From positions 1-57,558 of the IMG/VR virus record IMGVR_UViG_3300050343_000013: 57,558 bases of DNA, one strand, 5' to 3'. Numbering within the stretch: the first letter of the stretch is position 1; every line of letters starts with the position of its first letter. Source of the DNA: a virus. The notes under the pieces were generated by a model. The model had not been told where the DNA came from. It was given only the letters and a program-made list of their open reading frames with translations, and made no database searches. Positions 40,943 through 49,796 of this stretch are shown one piece after another. A program made the translations under genes and the position numbers.

Positions 40943-41631
40943 TTGAAGTAACATACGTTGACCACATGGGTAGTGACTTGTCCGTGGTCAATGCAGCTAG
41001 GGTTAGCTTTGGTAAAAAGTCCGACTGGATGCCACGAGTTCACAATGGTGAGCAGTTAGTGTTGACACCCAAGGATGCCAAGCTAATATCCTACTTAGCT
41101 AAACATCAGCACAAGTCTCCGTTCAACCATGCGTTTGCTACGTTTCATATCAAAGCTCCTATCTTTGTAGCACGTCAGTTACAAAAGCATGAGTACATGC
41201 CTTGGAATGAGATCAGTAGACGTTACGTTGACAGTGAGCCAGAGTTTTACCAACCAGATGTTTGGCGTGGACGTAGTGCTGATAAGAAACAAGGTAGTGA
41301 GGGTGAAGTTACTATGGTAGACATAAGCGGCAGATTTCCTCTATCACCCAGAACAGTCCAAACTTTGTCAGATGGTAAAACTTTAGAAGCATACCGCAAT
41401 CTTATTGATGCAGGTGTAGCACCTGAACAAGCACGTATGGTACTGCCACAGTCTATGATGACCGAGTGGTATTGGTCAGGTTCACTGTATGCCTTTGCAA
41501 AGATGTGTGGACTACGTCTTAAACCTGATACCCAGTATGAGACTAGGCTTGTGGCAGAACAAATAGAAGATAAGATGACGGAGTTATTTCCTGAGTCATG
41601 GACAGCATTGAGGGCATATGATGACAGATGA
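40939..41631 (+). CDS. thyX: Flavin-dependent thymidylate synthase (230 aa)
   Basis: The product makes dTMP from dUMP using FAD, NADPH and methylene-tetrahydrofolate. It contains VNAARVSFGK, then KHQHKSPFNHAFATFHIKAP, FVARQLQKHEYMPWNEISRR and YVDSEPEFY, and later EQARMVLPQSMMTEWYWSGS. ARQ..KH.....NE.SRRYV is the phage form of the ThyX motif that positions dUMP and flavin. Its place before the replication enzymes and with RNR shows that the phage makes its own deoxynucleotides. It is full-length and complete. Confidence 0.92.
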   Translation: MIEVTYVDHMGSDLSVVNAARVSFGKKSDWMPRVHNGEQLVLTPKDAKLISYLAKHQHKSPFNHAFATFHIKAPIFVARQLQKHEYMPWNEISRRYVDSEPEFYQPDVWRGRSADKKQGSEGEVTMVDISGRFPLSPRTVQTLSDGKTLEAYRNLIDAGVAPEQARMVLPQSMMTEWYWSGSLYAFAKMCGLRLKPDTQYETRLVAEQIEDKMTELFPESWTALRAYDDR

Positions 41632-41842
41632 AGTTATTCTTGATGGATGGTACGAAACAGAAGAAGGATTACTACCAGTTTACGAGACTGGGGATCACCT
41701 TGAAGAAATAGTAGATAGGCTAGTAGATTTAGACGAAGACTTTGGACATACCGATATGGAATTTAAACTTATATATCCAAGTGGTACAGAAGTTGATGTA
41801 GCTAAACTTATTAATTTTATTATGGAGAGAAAAGATGGGTGA
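41618..41842 (+). CDS. Small acidic protein (74 aa)
   Basis: The frame starts inside the end of thyX (ATGATG at 41618). The protein contains VILDGWYETEEGLLPVYETG, a helical VDRLVDLDEDFG, and IYPSGTEVDVAKLINFIMER. It is acidic with no recognised family. The next small gene starts eight bases before its stop. Confidence 0.55.
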   Translation: MMTDEVILDGWYETEEGLLPVYETGDHLEEIVDRLVDLDEDFGHTDMEFKLIYPSGTEVDVAKLINFIMERKDG

Positions 41843-41984
41843 ACAATACTGTACGACAAAAGGTCTCGGTTGGGCATTTTTAACTTGCATCTTCTTTCTA
41901 CTTGGTGTACCAGTGCTCATGTGGCTAGCATTAGAGGGGGCATCTTGGTATGAAAGATTTGACATGATGAATCCACTATGGTAA
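41835..41984 (+). CDS. 49-residue membrane protein
   Basis: The ATG at 41835 overlaps the preceding gene. The product MGEQYCTTKGLGWAFLTCIF then FLLGVPVLMWLALEGASWYE has one strong membrane helix (residues 11-33) and ends DMMNPLW. The next gene overlaps its end. The function is unknown. Confidence 0.5.
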   Translation: MGEQYCTTKGLGWAFLTCIFFLLGVPVLMWLALEGASWYERFDMMNPLW

Positions 41985-42106
41985 AGCAAGAGCCACAAGA
42001 ATGGCACATTGATCGTAGAAAGGGAATATCAAAAGAGATACGCCCCATGACTAAAGAAGAACGTGAAAGAGCCAAGGAACGAGAGGAGGCTAATAATGGC
42101 GAATAA
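41978..42106 (+). CDS. 42-residue charged protein
   Basis: The ATG at 41978 overlaps the preceding stop; the product is MVKQEPQEWHIDRRKGISKE followed by IRPMTKEERERAKEREEANN. It is a highly charged helix. It overlaps the primase start, and its end carries the GAGAGGAGG ribosome site of the primase gene. Confidence 0.5.
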   Translation: MVKQEPQEWHIDRRKGISKEIRPMTKEERERAKEREEANNGE

Positions 42107-43709
42107 TGACAATCCACATCTGGCATGTCCGTATGTAGACTGTGGATCAAGTGATGCTTTTAACTGGAATGACGATGGCTTCGGTCACTGTCACTCCTGT
42201 TCGAGAGCATACCCATCGAAAGATATGCCGCAGGTATTCGATTGGGTAAGTAGTGAGTATCCATTAAAGGAGAGGAGAAACCCTATGGATATACCAATTA
42301 CGTCTCAGACGTATGAGGGCATACGTGGACTAGAAGCTGACGTTGCTGAACTGTATGGTATTGCAATACAGATCGGTGATGATGGTAGACCAGTTAGGTA
42401 TGCTTATAAATACCCACACACAGTCAAGTACCGATTGGTAGATGACAAGTCCAAGTCTTGGACAAAAGATCGTGGCATGGGTATGAACCATCTGTTTGGT
42501 CCTGAGTTTAATGCAGGGACAAGCCAACGCATCTATCTTACTGAAGGTGAGTTCGATGCTGCATCACTATACCAGATACTTGGTAAGACATTTCCGGTGA
42601 AGTCTCTACCATCTGCTAGTATTGGTGAGAAGTTTATTAAACACAATTACCTTTATCTGTCGTCTTTCAAAGAGATCATCTACGCAGGTGAATTAGATCC
42701 TGCAGGACGTAGGGCAGCAGACAAGTTGTATCAAGCCTTTCCAGATAAGTTCTGGTATGTACCGATGTCTAAGCACAAAGACGCCAATGATTTCTTACAG
42801 GCAGGTGATGGTAAAGATCTGATGTGGGCAGCTAAGAAGCCTCAGAGGTATAGCCCTGAGAACTTCTTCTGTTCTCGTGATGACTTCTCTCTTGCATTGC
42901 GTAATGAAAGTCCATACGAGTATATATCAACTGGTCATGCAGGACTTGATGAGAAGATACGTGGTATGGTCAAGGGTGGCTTGACGTTTATCAAAGCCCC
43001 TCGTGGTACTGGTAAGACTGAGGTGATCAGATACTTTGAGACTGGTCTACTGTCTAACGAGGGTGTTAAGATAGCCTTGCTGCATATGGAGGAGATGAAG
43101 TCTACAACTCTTCGAGCTATGGCTACCTACCACCTTGGATGTAATGTCCGTACTCATGAGGATGCAGGACGTAATGGTTACAGTCTCGATCAAGTAGAAG
43201 AAGCAGCAAACATTATTGCTGACTCAGAGAACAACAGAACGATTATCTTTGAGATGCAATCTCACGATGATCCTCTGAGCTTGCTAGACTATACTCGAAT
43301 GGCTGTAACTTCTTTCGGTGCAGACTACGTGTTTGTTGATCACGTCCAACGCCTAGCTTATTTATCTAACAGTGGTGTTGATGGTGCTACCAGTACATTG
43401 ACTACACTTGGAGCACGTATGGCACAACTAGCCAAAGAGCTAAACATAGGTGTGATATTTATATCACAGGTTAATGATGATGGTAGGACAAAGTATGCAG
43501 CCTCTCTTGAAGAAGAAGCAATTATATGTATAAAGATAGAAAGAGATGCAGAATCAGAAGATGAGATACTACAGAATACAACTGAGTTTATAGTGGATAA
43601 GAACAGACCCTTTGCTAAATTAGGTAAAGCAGGTTCAGTCTACTACGATCCAGAGACTACCATCTTATCTGAAGAGATTCCATATGAAAGGAGTGATATG
43701 GCAGCATGA
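42096..43709 (+). CDS. T7 gp4-like primase-helicase (537 aa)
   Basis: Domains in order: a zinc finger with Cys11, Cys16, Cys32 and Cys35 (ACPYVDC, HCHSC); a TOPRIM-type primase core with LTEGEFDAASLYQ (Glu150) and YAGELDPAGRRAADKLY (Asp201); a DnaB-like helicase with Walker A APRGTGKTE (about 301-309) and Walker B DYVFVDHVQRL. An ISQVND line with the H4/sensor region follows. It primes lagging strands and unwinds DNA at the fork, as gp4 does for T7 polymerase. The start at 42096 is chosen for its GGAGG. It is coupled to the polymerase by ATGA. Confidence 0.92.
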   Translation: MANNDNPHLACPYVDCGSSDAFNWNDDGFGHCHSCSRAYPSKDMPQVFDWVSSEYPLKERRNPMDIPITSQTYEGIRGLEADVAELYGIAIQIGDDGRPVRYAYKYPHTVKYRLVDDKSKSWTKDRGMGMNHLFGPEFNAGTSQRIYLTEGEFDAASLYQILGKTFPVKSLPSASIGEKFIKHNYLYLSSFKEIIYAGELDPAGRRAADKLYQAFPDKFWYVPMSKHKDANDFLQAGDGKDLMWAAKKPQRYSPENFFCSRDDFSLALRNESPYEYISTGHAGLDEKIRGMVKGGLTFIKAPRGTGKTEVIRYFETGLLSNEGVKIALLHMEEMKSTTLRAMATYHLGCNVRTHEDAGRNGYSLDQVEEAANIIADSENNRTIIFEMQSHDDPLSLLDYTRMAVTSFGADYVFVDHVQRLAYLSNSGVDGATSTLTTLGARMAQLAKELNIGVIFISQVNDDGRTKYAASLEEEAIICIKIERDAESEDEILQNTTEFIVDKNRPFAKLGKAGSVYYDPETTILSEEIPYERSDMAA

Positions 43710-45553
43710 TCGTATTTGATGTAGAAGCTAACGGATTGTTGGATCAAGCAACAAAGATACACTGCCTGTCTTATACCAGTGATGGCAAAGATTATAAAAC
43801 TATCTATGATTATTCTGACATGCGTGATCTGTTACTGTCTCAGCATGGGTTGGTTGGTCACAATATTGTTAGATACGATGTACCGCTTATAGAAAAGATC
43901 TTGGGTATCAAGCTAGAAGCTCGTTTGTTTGATACGTTACCAATGTCTTGGGTACTTAACTACAACCGTTCCAAGCATGGTCTGGAATCATTTGGTGAAG
44001 ACTTTGGTGTTCCCAAGCCACAGATCAATGATTGGCACAACTTAACTAATGAGGAGTATGCTCACCGATGTACAGAGGATGTAAAGATAAATTGGCTCTT
44101 GTGGCAAGATCTTCTAAGAAGGTTTATGTTTCTATACAAAAGCAAATTAAAACTAGACAAGTTTTTCCGATACCTAGAATTTAAGATGGACTGTGCAGTA
44201 GCAGCAGAAAAGTCTGGTTGGAAGTTAGATAGAGACTTAGCACAGAAATGTGTTGCTGATCTTACAAAGCAGAAATCTGACAAAGAAGCTGAACTCATTA
44301 ACGTAATGCCTAAACGAAAGGTGACTACCAAAAAGACTAGGCCAAAGAATTGTTTCAAGAAAGATGGTACAGCATCTGCTCATGGACAACGTTGGTTTGA
44401 TCTCCTACAAGAGAATGGTTTACCTTTACACTTTGATGATGAAGTTGAAGTCATTAAGAAGTGGGAAGATCCAAACCCTAACTCTACAGACCAAGTAAAA
44501 GATTGGCTATACTCTTTGGGGTGGCAACCTTGTACGTTTAAGTATGATAAAAATAAGGAGACAGGAGAGGAAAGAAAAATACCACAAGTCCGTAAGGAAG
44601 GTGAACTTACAGACTCAGTTAAACTAATTGCAGAAACTAATCCAATGGTAGAAGTGCTTGAGGGTTTGACTGTGATGCAACACCGACTTGGAATCTTTCA
44701 AGGCTTTCTTGATTGTGAAAAGAATGGTTACGTTATGGCTGAGATTGACGGTCTTACTAACACCTTACGATTTAAGCATAAGAAACCTTTGGTCAATCTT
44801 CCAGGAGTTGACAGACCGTGGGGCAAGGAGATACGTGGTTGCTTAACAGCACCAACTGGTTATGTCCTTTGCGGTGCGGATATGACTTCTCTTGAGGATA
44901 CGACTAAGAGACACTACATGCAGCCTTACGATCCAAAGTATGTACATGAAATGTCTCAATCAGGTTTTGACCCACACCTTGACTTAGCTAAACATGCAGG
45001 AGCAATCAAGCAGTCTGACATTGATGCCTATAACAGAAATGAACGAGACGACTTGAAAGCAATGCGTAAAAACTACAAGGTTGTAAACTACTCAGCTACT
45101 TATGGAGTAGGTGCAGCTAAGTTATCTCGCACTACTGGTATGAATATACCGCAAGCACAATCACTGCTTGATGCGTATTGGAATCGAAACTGGTCAGTGA
45201 AGAAGTTTTCCGAAGATCAAACTATAAGACAGATCAACGGAGAGATGTGGGTACAAAATCCTGTAAGTGGTTTCTGGCATTCACTTCGTTATGAGAAAGA
45301 TGTGTTCTCTACTCTAAATCAATCTACTGGTGCATATTGTTTTGACAAGTGGGTTGCATACTACCGAACACGTAGACCAAATATCATTGGTCAGTTTCAT
45401 GACGAGTCTATTAACCTAGTAAAAGAAGGAGAGCAAAATGCACACAGTGACATTTTAAACTGGGCTATTGAAAAACTTAACCAAGAACTTAAATTAAATG
45501 TTGACTTAGGAATAGATATACAGTATGGTCAGCGTTACAGTGATGTACATTAA
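43706..45553 (+). CDS. Family A DNA polymerase, T7-like (615 aa)
   Basis: The N-terminal 3'-5' exonuclease has VFDVEANGL (Asp4, Glu6), LVGHNIVRYDVPL and YAHRCTEDVKINWL. The polymerase half has motif A in a diverged form, CGADMTSLEDTTKRHYMQ, and motif B KNYKVVNYSATYGVG. Motif C is GQFHDESINLV. The motif A wording (ADM.SLED.TK.HYM) is typical of the HMO-2011/roseophage branch and not of T7 itself. The residue equivalent to E. coli Phe762 is Tyr in KVVNYSATYG. It acts with the primase-helicase and the SSB encoded on either side. It is full-length and unbroken. Confidence 0.93.
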   Translation: MIVFDVEANGLLDQATKIHCLSYTSDGKDYKTIYDYSDMRDLLLSQHGLVGHNIVRYDVPLIEKILGIKLEARLFDTLPMSWVLNYNRSKHGLESFGEDFGVPKPQINDWHNLTNEEYAHRCTEDVKINWLLWQDLLRRFMFLYKSKLKLDKFFRYLEFKMDCAVAAEKSGWKLDRDLAQKCVADLTKQKSDKEAELINVMPKRKVTTKKTRPKNCFKKDGTASAHGQRWFDLLQENGLPLHFDDEVEVIKKWEDPNPNSTDQVKDWLYSLGWQPCTFKYDKNKETGEERKIPQVRKEGELTDSVKLIAETNPMVEVLEGLTVMQHRLGIFQGFLDCEKNGYVMAEIDGLTNTLRFKHKKPLVNLPGVDRPWGKEIRGCLTAPTGYVLCGADMTSLEDTTKRHYMQPYDPKYVHEMSQSGFDPHLDLAKHAGAIKQSDIDAYNRNERDDLKAMRKNYKVVNYSATYGVGAAKLSRTTGMNIPQAQSLLDAYWNRNWSVKKFSEDQTIRQINGEMWVQNPVSGFWHSLRYEKDVFSTLNQSTGAYCFDKWVAYYRTRRPNIIGQFHDESINLVKEGEQNAHSDILNWAIEKLNQELKLNVDLGIDIQYGQRYSDVH

Positions 45554-45568
45554 TAAAGGAGGCCAAAG

Positions 45569-46075
45569 ATGGCTACACGTAAAGTTAAATTAACTGGTAT
45601 TGCAGAGTGGGCAAAAGTATTCGAAACTAACCGTGACATGGAAGGTTTTGATGGAGTCTACAGAGATCATGATGGTGCTTGCACTATTGATCTCATCATG
45701 GATGAAGATAACTTATCCATCTTAAAACAATCACGTTCAATGAAGAAGGGTACACCAGACGGAGAGGGACGTGGTACTAAAGTAAAATTTATACGTAAGT
45801 TTAACACAGGAAAGGATTGGGATAGTGGTGCACCTATTGTTCAAAAGTCTGATGGTTCTACTTGGGATATCAGTTCTGACGGGACCATTGGTAATGGGTC
45901 TACTGTAGAAGTAGAGCTGTCCGTTTACGACACGAGCCGACCTAATATTGTCGGTACTAGGCTAGACAAGGTCAAGGTTGTTGACCATGTTGCCTACGTA
46001 GCAGATACTGCAGGGGATGATGCTTCGCCACCACCTGCGGCTCAAGAAGAAAAACAAAGCGAAGTGTTGTTTTAA
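45569..46075 (+). CDS. T7 gp2.5-like ssDNA-binding protein (168 aa)
   Basis: The start is preceded by AAAGGAGG. The OB-fold-type body includes KLTGIAEWAKVFETNRDMEG, NLSILKQSRSMKKGTPDGEG and GTKVKFIRKFNTG, then GNGSTVEVELSVYDTSRPN. The C-terminus is Pro/Ala then acidic (EEKQSEVLF) and ends in Phe, the interaction tail of T7 gp2.5-type proteins. Its place directly after the polymerase and before a strong terminator fits. Confidence 0.85.
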   Translation: MATRKVKLTGIAEWAKVFETNRDMEGFDGVYRDHDGACTIDLIMDEDNLSILKQSRSMKKGTPDGEGRGTKVKFIRKFNTGKDWDSGAPIVQKSDGSTWDISSDGTIGNGSTVEVELSVYDTSRPNIVGTRLDKVKVVDHVAYVADTAGDDASPPPAAQEEKQSEVLF

Positions 46076-46094
46076 CCTCCTCCAAAAACAACTA

Positions 46095-46121
46095 GTAGCC
46101 CTCTTCGGGGGGCTACCTTTT
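46095..46121 (+). terminator. Rho-independent terminator after the SSB gene
   Basis: GTAGCCCTC pairs with GGGGGCTAC (46095-46103 with 46108-46116) through nine pairs around a TTCG tetraloop, followed by CTTTT. It separates the replication genes from the nuclease/RNR block. Confidence 0.92.
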
Positions 46122-46132
46122 AAGGATACAGA

Positions 46133-46909
46133 ATGAAAAAAATAATAGCAAATATGTCTAATCAAGATTACCACATGACAGATGGTATATCTTCCAGTGC
46201 AGTTAAAGCTGTGTATAAGAAATCATTAGCACATTGGAAAGGTGAAAAACGTAATGCAAACAATCCTGCTTTTGCAATGGGAAGTGCAGTACACGCCAAC
46301 CTCTTAGAGAAAGAACGTAATCTAGTCGTAAAAGGTCCAAAGACTAAATCTAGTGTTGCTTTTAAATCTTTAAAAGAAAAGCTTACTGAAGATCAAATAC
46401 TTCTAACAGAGGTAGAATACAACGTAGCTAACTGTATAACCAGAGGTGCATTAGAGAATCCAATCTGCGCATCTCACCTTAATAATCCAGAGAGATTAAA
46501 TGAAGTAAGTATCTTCGTACAAGATCCTATCTCAGGTCTCATGCTTAAGACAAGACCTGATCTAATGATTGAGTCAGAACAAACAGTTTTTGATGTTAAG
46601 ACAACACAAGATGCTAGTCCTAAAGGTTTCTTAAAAGAGTGTATAAAGTATGGATATTTTCTACAAGGTGCTCATTATGTTTACACTTGTAAATTAGCAG
46701 GGTATGACGTAAAGAAATTTTCTTTTATAGCTTGCGAAAAAACTGCACCGTATGTTTCTCACCTACATGTTATGGGTAATGAGATTATGCATTGGGGTAT
46801 GAAACACCTACATAAAACTCTAGCTACTATTGCAAAGGCAGAGAAAGACTCTGATTATGGTACAGACTGGGGTGACTATACCGTTATGGAAAAACCTCCT
46901 TGGTTATAA
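46133..46909 (+). CDS. PDDEXK-family exonuclease, RecE/exodeoxyribonuclease VIII-like (258 aa)
   Basis: It contains MSNQDYHMTDGISSSAVKAV, AFAMGSAVHANLLEKER, then KTRPDLMIESEQTVFDVKTT and GYFLQGAHYVYT. The catalytic set is RPD...(D)VKTT with QxxxY, the RecB/RecE-like nuclease core. The family degrades one DNA strand and serves phage recombination and host DNA breakdown. A small second nuclease follows after six bases. The gene is full length. Confidence 0.85.
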   Translation: MKKIIANMSNQDYHMTDGISSSAVKAVYKKSLAHWKGEKRNANNPAFAMGSAVHANLLEKERNLVVKGPKTKSSVAFKSLKEKLTEDQILLTEVEYNVANCITRGALENPICASHLNNPERLNEVSIFVQDPISGLMLKTRPDLMIESEQTVFDVKTTQDASPKGFLKECIKYGYFLQGAHYVYTCKLAGYDVKKFSFIACEKTAPYVSHLHVMGNEIMHWGMKHLHKTLATIAKAEKDSDYGTDWGDYTVMEKPPWL

Positions 46910-46915
46910 TCAATC

Positions 46916-47257
46916 ATGTCAAGAGCAGCTAAAGCAAAAGGTAGAACTGGTCAGAATGAAATCAGAGATAAACTATTGGAAGTATTTCCAGAGTTTGAAG
47001 AAGATGACATCAAGTCCACAACTATGGGAGACACAGGTGAGGATATTCAACTATCTCCTGCAGCTAGAAAAAAGCTACCAATAACTATCGAAGTTAAACG
47101 TAGAAAGTCTGGTATGAAAACTGCCTATGACTATATGGAACAAGCCAGTAAACATGGAAAAGGTGAACCAGTAGTGTTCTTTCGAGCTGATAGAAAGTCC
47201 TGGATAACAATGATAAGTCTTGAGCACTACATGGACTTATTAAAAAATTGGAAATAA
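46916..47257 (+). CDS. Small PD-(D/E)XK endonuclease, VRR-Nuc/resolvase-like (113 aa)
   Basis: It contains SRAAKAKGRTGQNEIRDKLL, the acidic GDTGEDIQLSPAARKKLP and then ITIEVKRRK (E-x-K), followed by AYDYMEQASKHGKGEPVVFF and a C-terminal helix. GEDI..S......P..IEVK is the metal-binding core of Holliday-junction-resolvase or VRR-Nuc-type small nucleases. It would resolve junctions before packaging, comparable in role to T7 gp3. Confidence 0.75.
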   Translation: MSRAAKAKGRTGQNEIRDKLLEVFPEFEEDDIKSTTMGDTGEDIQLSPAARKKLPITIEVKRRKSGMKTAYDYMEQASKHGKGEPVVFFRADRKSWITMISLEHYMDLLKNWK

Positions 47258-47258
47258 T

Positions 47259-47498
47259 ATGAAGGTGAAAGTGTGGGGTGTTATGGAAGGTCCAATAGCA
47301 GTAGAAGAAATTGAAGATGATGATATACCATTGGATTCTAATTACTTTTTAGTCTGTAAGTCAGAGATAGATGGTATTATGGGTGAAGATAATTTTTGGT
47401 TTGAAGACTTTGATTCTGCTTACGAATGGAAAAAGCATTTTATGAAAAGTATTGAGCCATTAGTTGTTGACATGCCAGATGATTCTGGGTATAACTAG
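47259..47498 (+). CDS. Small acidic hypothetical protein (79 aa)
   Basis: It starts MKVKVWGVMEGPIAVEEIED and contains WFEDFDSAYEWKKHFMKSIE, a mixed beta-alpha small protein with a very acidic first half. It is not recognised. It begins two bases after the resolvase-like stop. Confidence 0.55.
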   Translation: MKVKVWGVMEGPIAVEEIEDDDIPLDSNYFLVCKSEIDGIMGEDNFWFEDFDSAYEWKKHFMKSIEPLVVDMPDDSGYN

Positions 47499-47509
47499 GG
47501 GTCTTTCCA

Positions 47510-47671
47510 ATGGAGTTTGAAATAACTTTAAAGATAATAGTTGATCCAGATGCGAACTTTTTAGAAACATTTGGCAACAATTCGGATGTAATTATGGAAT
47601 TAGTACAGGCTAGCTTGTATGACATAGATGATATTGTAATAGAAGAATGTGAGGTAAGACGTGATAAATGA
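47510..47671 (+). CDS. 53-residue protein upstream of RNR
   Basis: The ATG at 47510 reads MEFEITLKIIVDPDANFLET, then VIMELVQASLYDIDDIVIEE and CEVRRDK, a small ferredoxin-like or ACT-like beta-alpha-beta plan. The stop overlaps the RNR GTG start by about ten bases. It resembles the small unnamed proteins often found next to phage RNR genes. The function is unknown. Confidence 0.5.
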   Translation: MEFEITLKIIVDPDANFLETFGNNSDVIMELVQASLYDIDDIVIEECEVRRDK

Positions 47672-49451
47672 AACAGATATAGAAGCCTTTAAGTATTACA
47701 ACTCTTTAGATATGCTATACTGGGCCTAGAGGTCATGCCTTCTATGCGAGCCATGATGACTGCAGGTCCAGCTTTAGACAGAGATAACACTGCATGTATA
47801 ACTGTAGTTACTTACCCGTAGATGACCCTAAGTCCTTCGATGAGGCTATGTTCATCTCTTGTGTGGTACTGGTGTCGGCTTCAGTGTCGAGCGGCAGTTC
47901 ATTAGCAAGCTTCCCGAAGTCCCTGAGTTGTTCGATAGTGATACTACCATTGTGGTAAAGGACAGCAAGGAAGGGTGGGCTAAAGCGTTCGTCAAGTTCT
48001 TGCTCTCCTATGGGCAGGTGAGATTCCTAAGTGGGATACAAGTAGGGTACGTCCTGCAGGTGCAAGCTTAAAGACCTTTGGTGGTAGAGCATCTGGCCCT
48101 GCACCTCTTGTTGAGTTGTTTAACTTACAGTTACAGACATTTAAGAATGCACAAGGACGTAAGCTAGTTCTACTTGAGTGTCACGACATGATGTGTAAGA
48201 TTGGTGAGGTAGTTGTAGTAGGTGGTGTTCGTACGTAGTGCCATGATCTCGTTTATCTAACCTTGTCAGATGATCGTATGCGTCATGCTAAGTCAGGTAC
48301 ACTGGTGGGAACGAACCCACATAGTGCGTTAGCTAATAACTCTGTGTCGTATACAGAGAAGCCAGACAGTGTATCATTCATGCGTGAGTGGATGGCACTA
48401 GTAGAATCAGGAAGTGGAGAACGTGGTGATATTTAATCGTGAAGCATCTAAGAAACAAGCTGCAAAGAATGGCAGACGTGATCCTAACTTTGAGTTCGGA
48501 ACTAACCCTTGTAGTGAGATTATCTTACGACCATATCAGTTCTGCAATCTTACGGAAGTTGTGGTACGAGCCACAGATACGATTGAAGACTTGGAAAGAA
48601 AGGTCAGACTGTGCCACAATACTTGGGACGATCCAAAGCACGTACACCAAGTTCCCATATCTGCGAAAGGTGTGGCAGCGAAATACAGAAGAAGAACGTC
48701 TGCTCGGTGTGTCTCTCACAGGGATAATGGACAACCCATTAATGACAACAAAGAACAAAGGATTGGAGAAGACTCTTGAACACTTACGAAAGTTGCTGTT
48801 TCTACTAATGCTATGTGGGCTGACCGCCTTGGTATTCCACACTAGTACAGCAATTACTGTGCAACAAACCATCGGGCACTGTATCACAACTTGGTGGACT
48901 CTGCCAGTGGGATACATGCACGTCATCACGACTATTATATTAGAACTGTTAGAGGTGATAACAAAGATCCCCTAACACAGTTGATGAAAGATCAGGGTAT
49001 ACCTAGTGAAGCCTGTGTGTTATGAAGCCAGATCAAACAACAGTGTTTAGCTTTCCTGTTAAAGCTCCACACAAAGCAGTAGTTACTCGTAATGATATGA
49101 CAGCATTGAGCAGCTAGAGACATGGTTGATGTATCAACGACATTGGTGTGAGCATAAACCTAGCGTAACAATTAATGTGCGAAAGGATGAGTGGTTTGAA
49201 GTAGGTGCATTTGTTTACAAACACTTTGATGAGATGTCTGGGGTAAGCTTCTTGCCTTACAACGAGCACACTTATCAACAAGCTCCGTACCAGTGGTGCA
49301 CAAAAGACGATTTAAAAAATTATCTAAAGTAATGCCGAAAAGTATTGACTGGGCAAAGCTTTCAGAGTATGAAAAAGAAGACACTACTGCAAGCAGTCAG
49401 ACTTTTGCTTGTACTGGTGATGTTTGTGAAATCGTAGATATAGGAGCATAA
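47661..49451 (+). CDS. nrdJ: Class II (B12-dependent) ribonucleotide reductase, heavily frameshifted
   Basis: Joined frames give about 595 residues: DTDIE-like start (VINETDIEAFKYYNSLDML), GLEVMPSMRAMMTAGPALDR, YNCSYLPVDDPKSFDEAM, CGTGVGFSVERQFISKLPEV and KTFGGRASGPAPLVELF. Then come CHDMMCKIGEVVVVGGVR, EASKKQAAKNGRRDPNFEFG, TNPCSEIILRPYQFCNLTEV, RLLGVSLTGIMDNPL and FSFPVKAP. The end is WCEHKPSVTINVRKDEWFEV and FACTGDVCEIVDIGA. This is the monomeric adenosylcobalamin enzyme that makes dNTPs. The C-terminal CTGDVC is the C-x4-C redox pair of this class. At least eight indels break it. The host must supply B12. Confidence 0.88.
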
Positions 49452-49454
49452 TAT

Positions 49455-49796
49455 ATGCCACCAGTTAGAAAACAATTTAATCGTGCCTTATACGAAGCCT
49501 ATGACACTAAAGCAAAGGATGCTCTTATAGCATACCTTTTGAAGAAGGGTCATGTGCTAGTCAACACAGAAGAAAATTACCATGTAGATGTTATTTCTCA
49601 GAAGCACTACGGTCAAGGTACGATAGAGTGTATAAAGTATATAGAAGACTTCTTGACAGATGAGGAGTTAATAGGTTACTATAGAGGTAATATTGCAAAG
49701 TACCTTCACAGATGGCGATATAAAAATGGCGTTCAAGATTTGGAGAAAGCACAATGGTATTTAAGCGCACTGGTCCAACTACAAAAGCGAAAGTAG
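49455..49796 (+). CDS. DUF3310 protein with N-terminal extension (113 aa)
   Basis: The C-terminal 65 residues, GQGTIECIKYIEDFLTDEEL, then IGYYRGNIAKYLHRWRYKNG and EKAQWYLSALVQ, are a clear DUF3310 domain (ECI..IE..LT.E...GY.RGN..KY..R...K.G..DL.KA.WYL). An N-terminal 45-residue region contains a VNTEENYHVDVI stretch. The domain is common in phage early regions; its biochemical role is unsettled. It starts three bases after the RNR stop. Confidence 0.85.
   Translation: MPPVRKQFNRALYEAYDTKAKDALIAYLLKKGHVLVNTEENYHVDVISQKHYGQGTIECIKYIEDFLTDEELIGYYRGNIAKYLHRWRYKNGVQDLEKAQWYLSALVQLQKRK

Noticed and set aside
47661-49451. Introns or inteins as the cause of RNR interruption
   Set aside because: Frames join end to end with shifts of one or two bases and no extra inserted sequence, so small indels explain it better.
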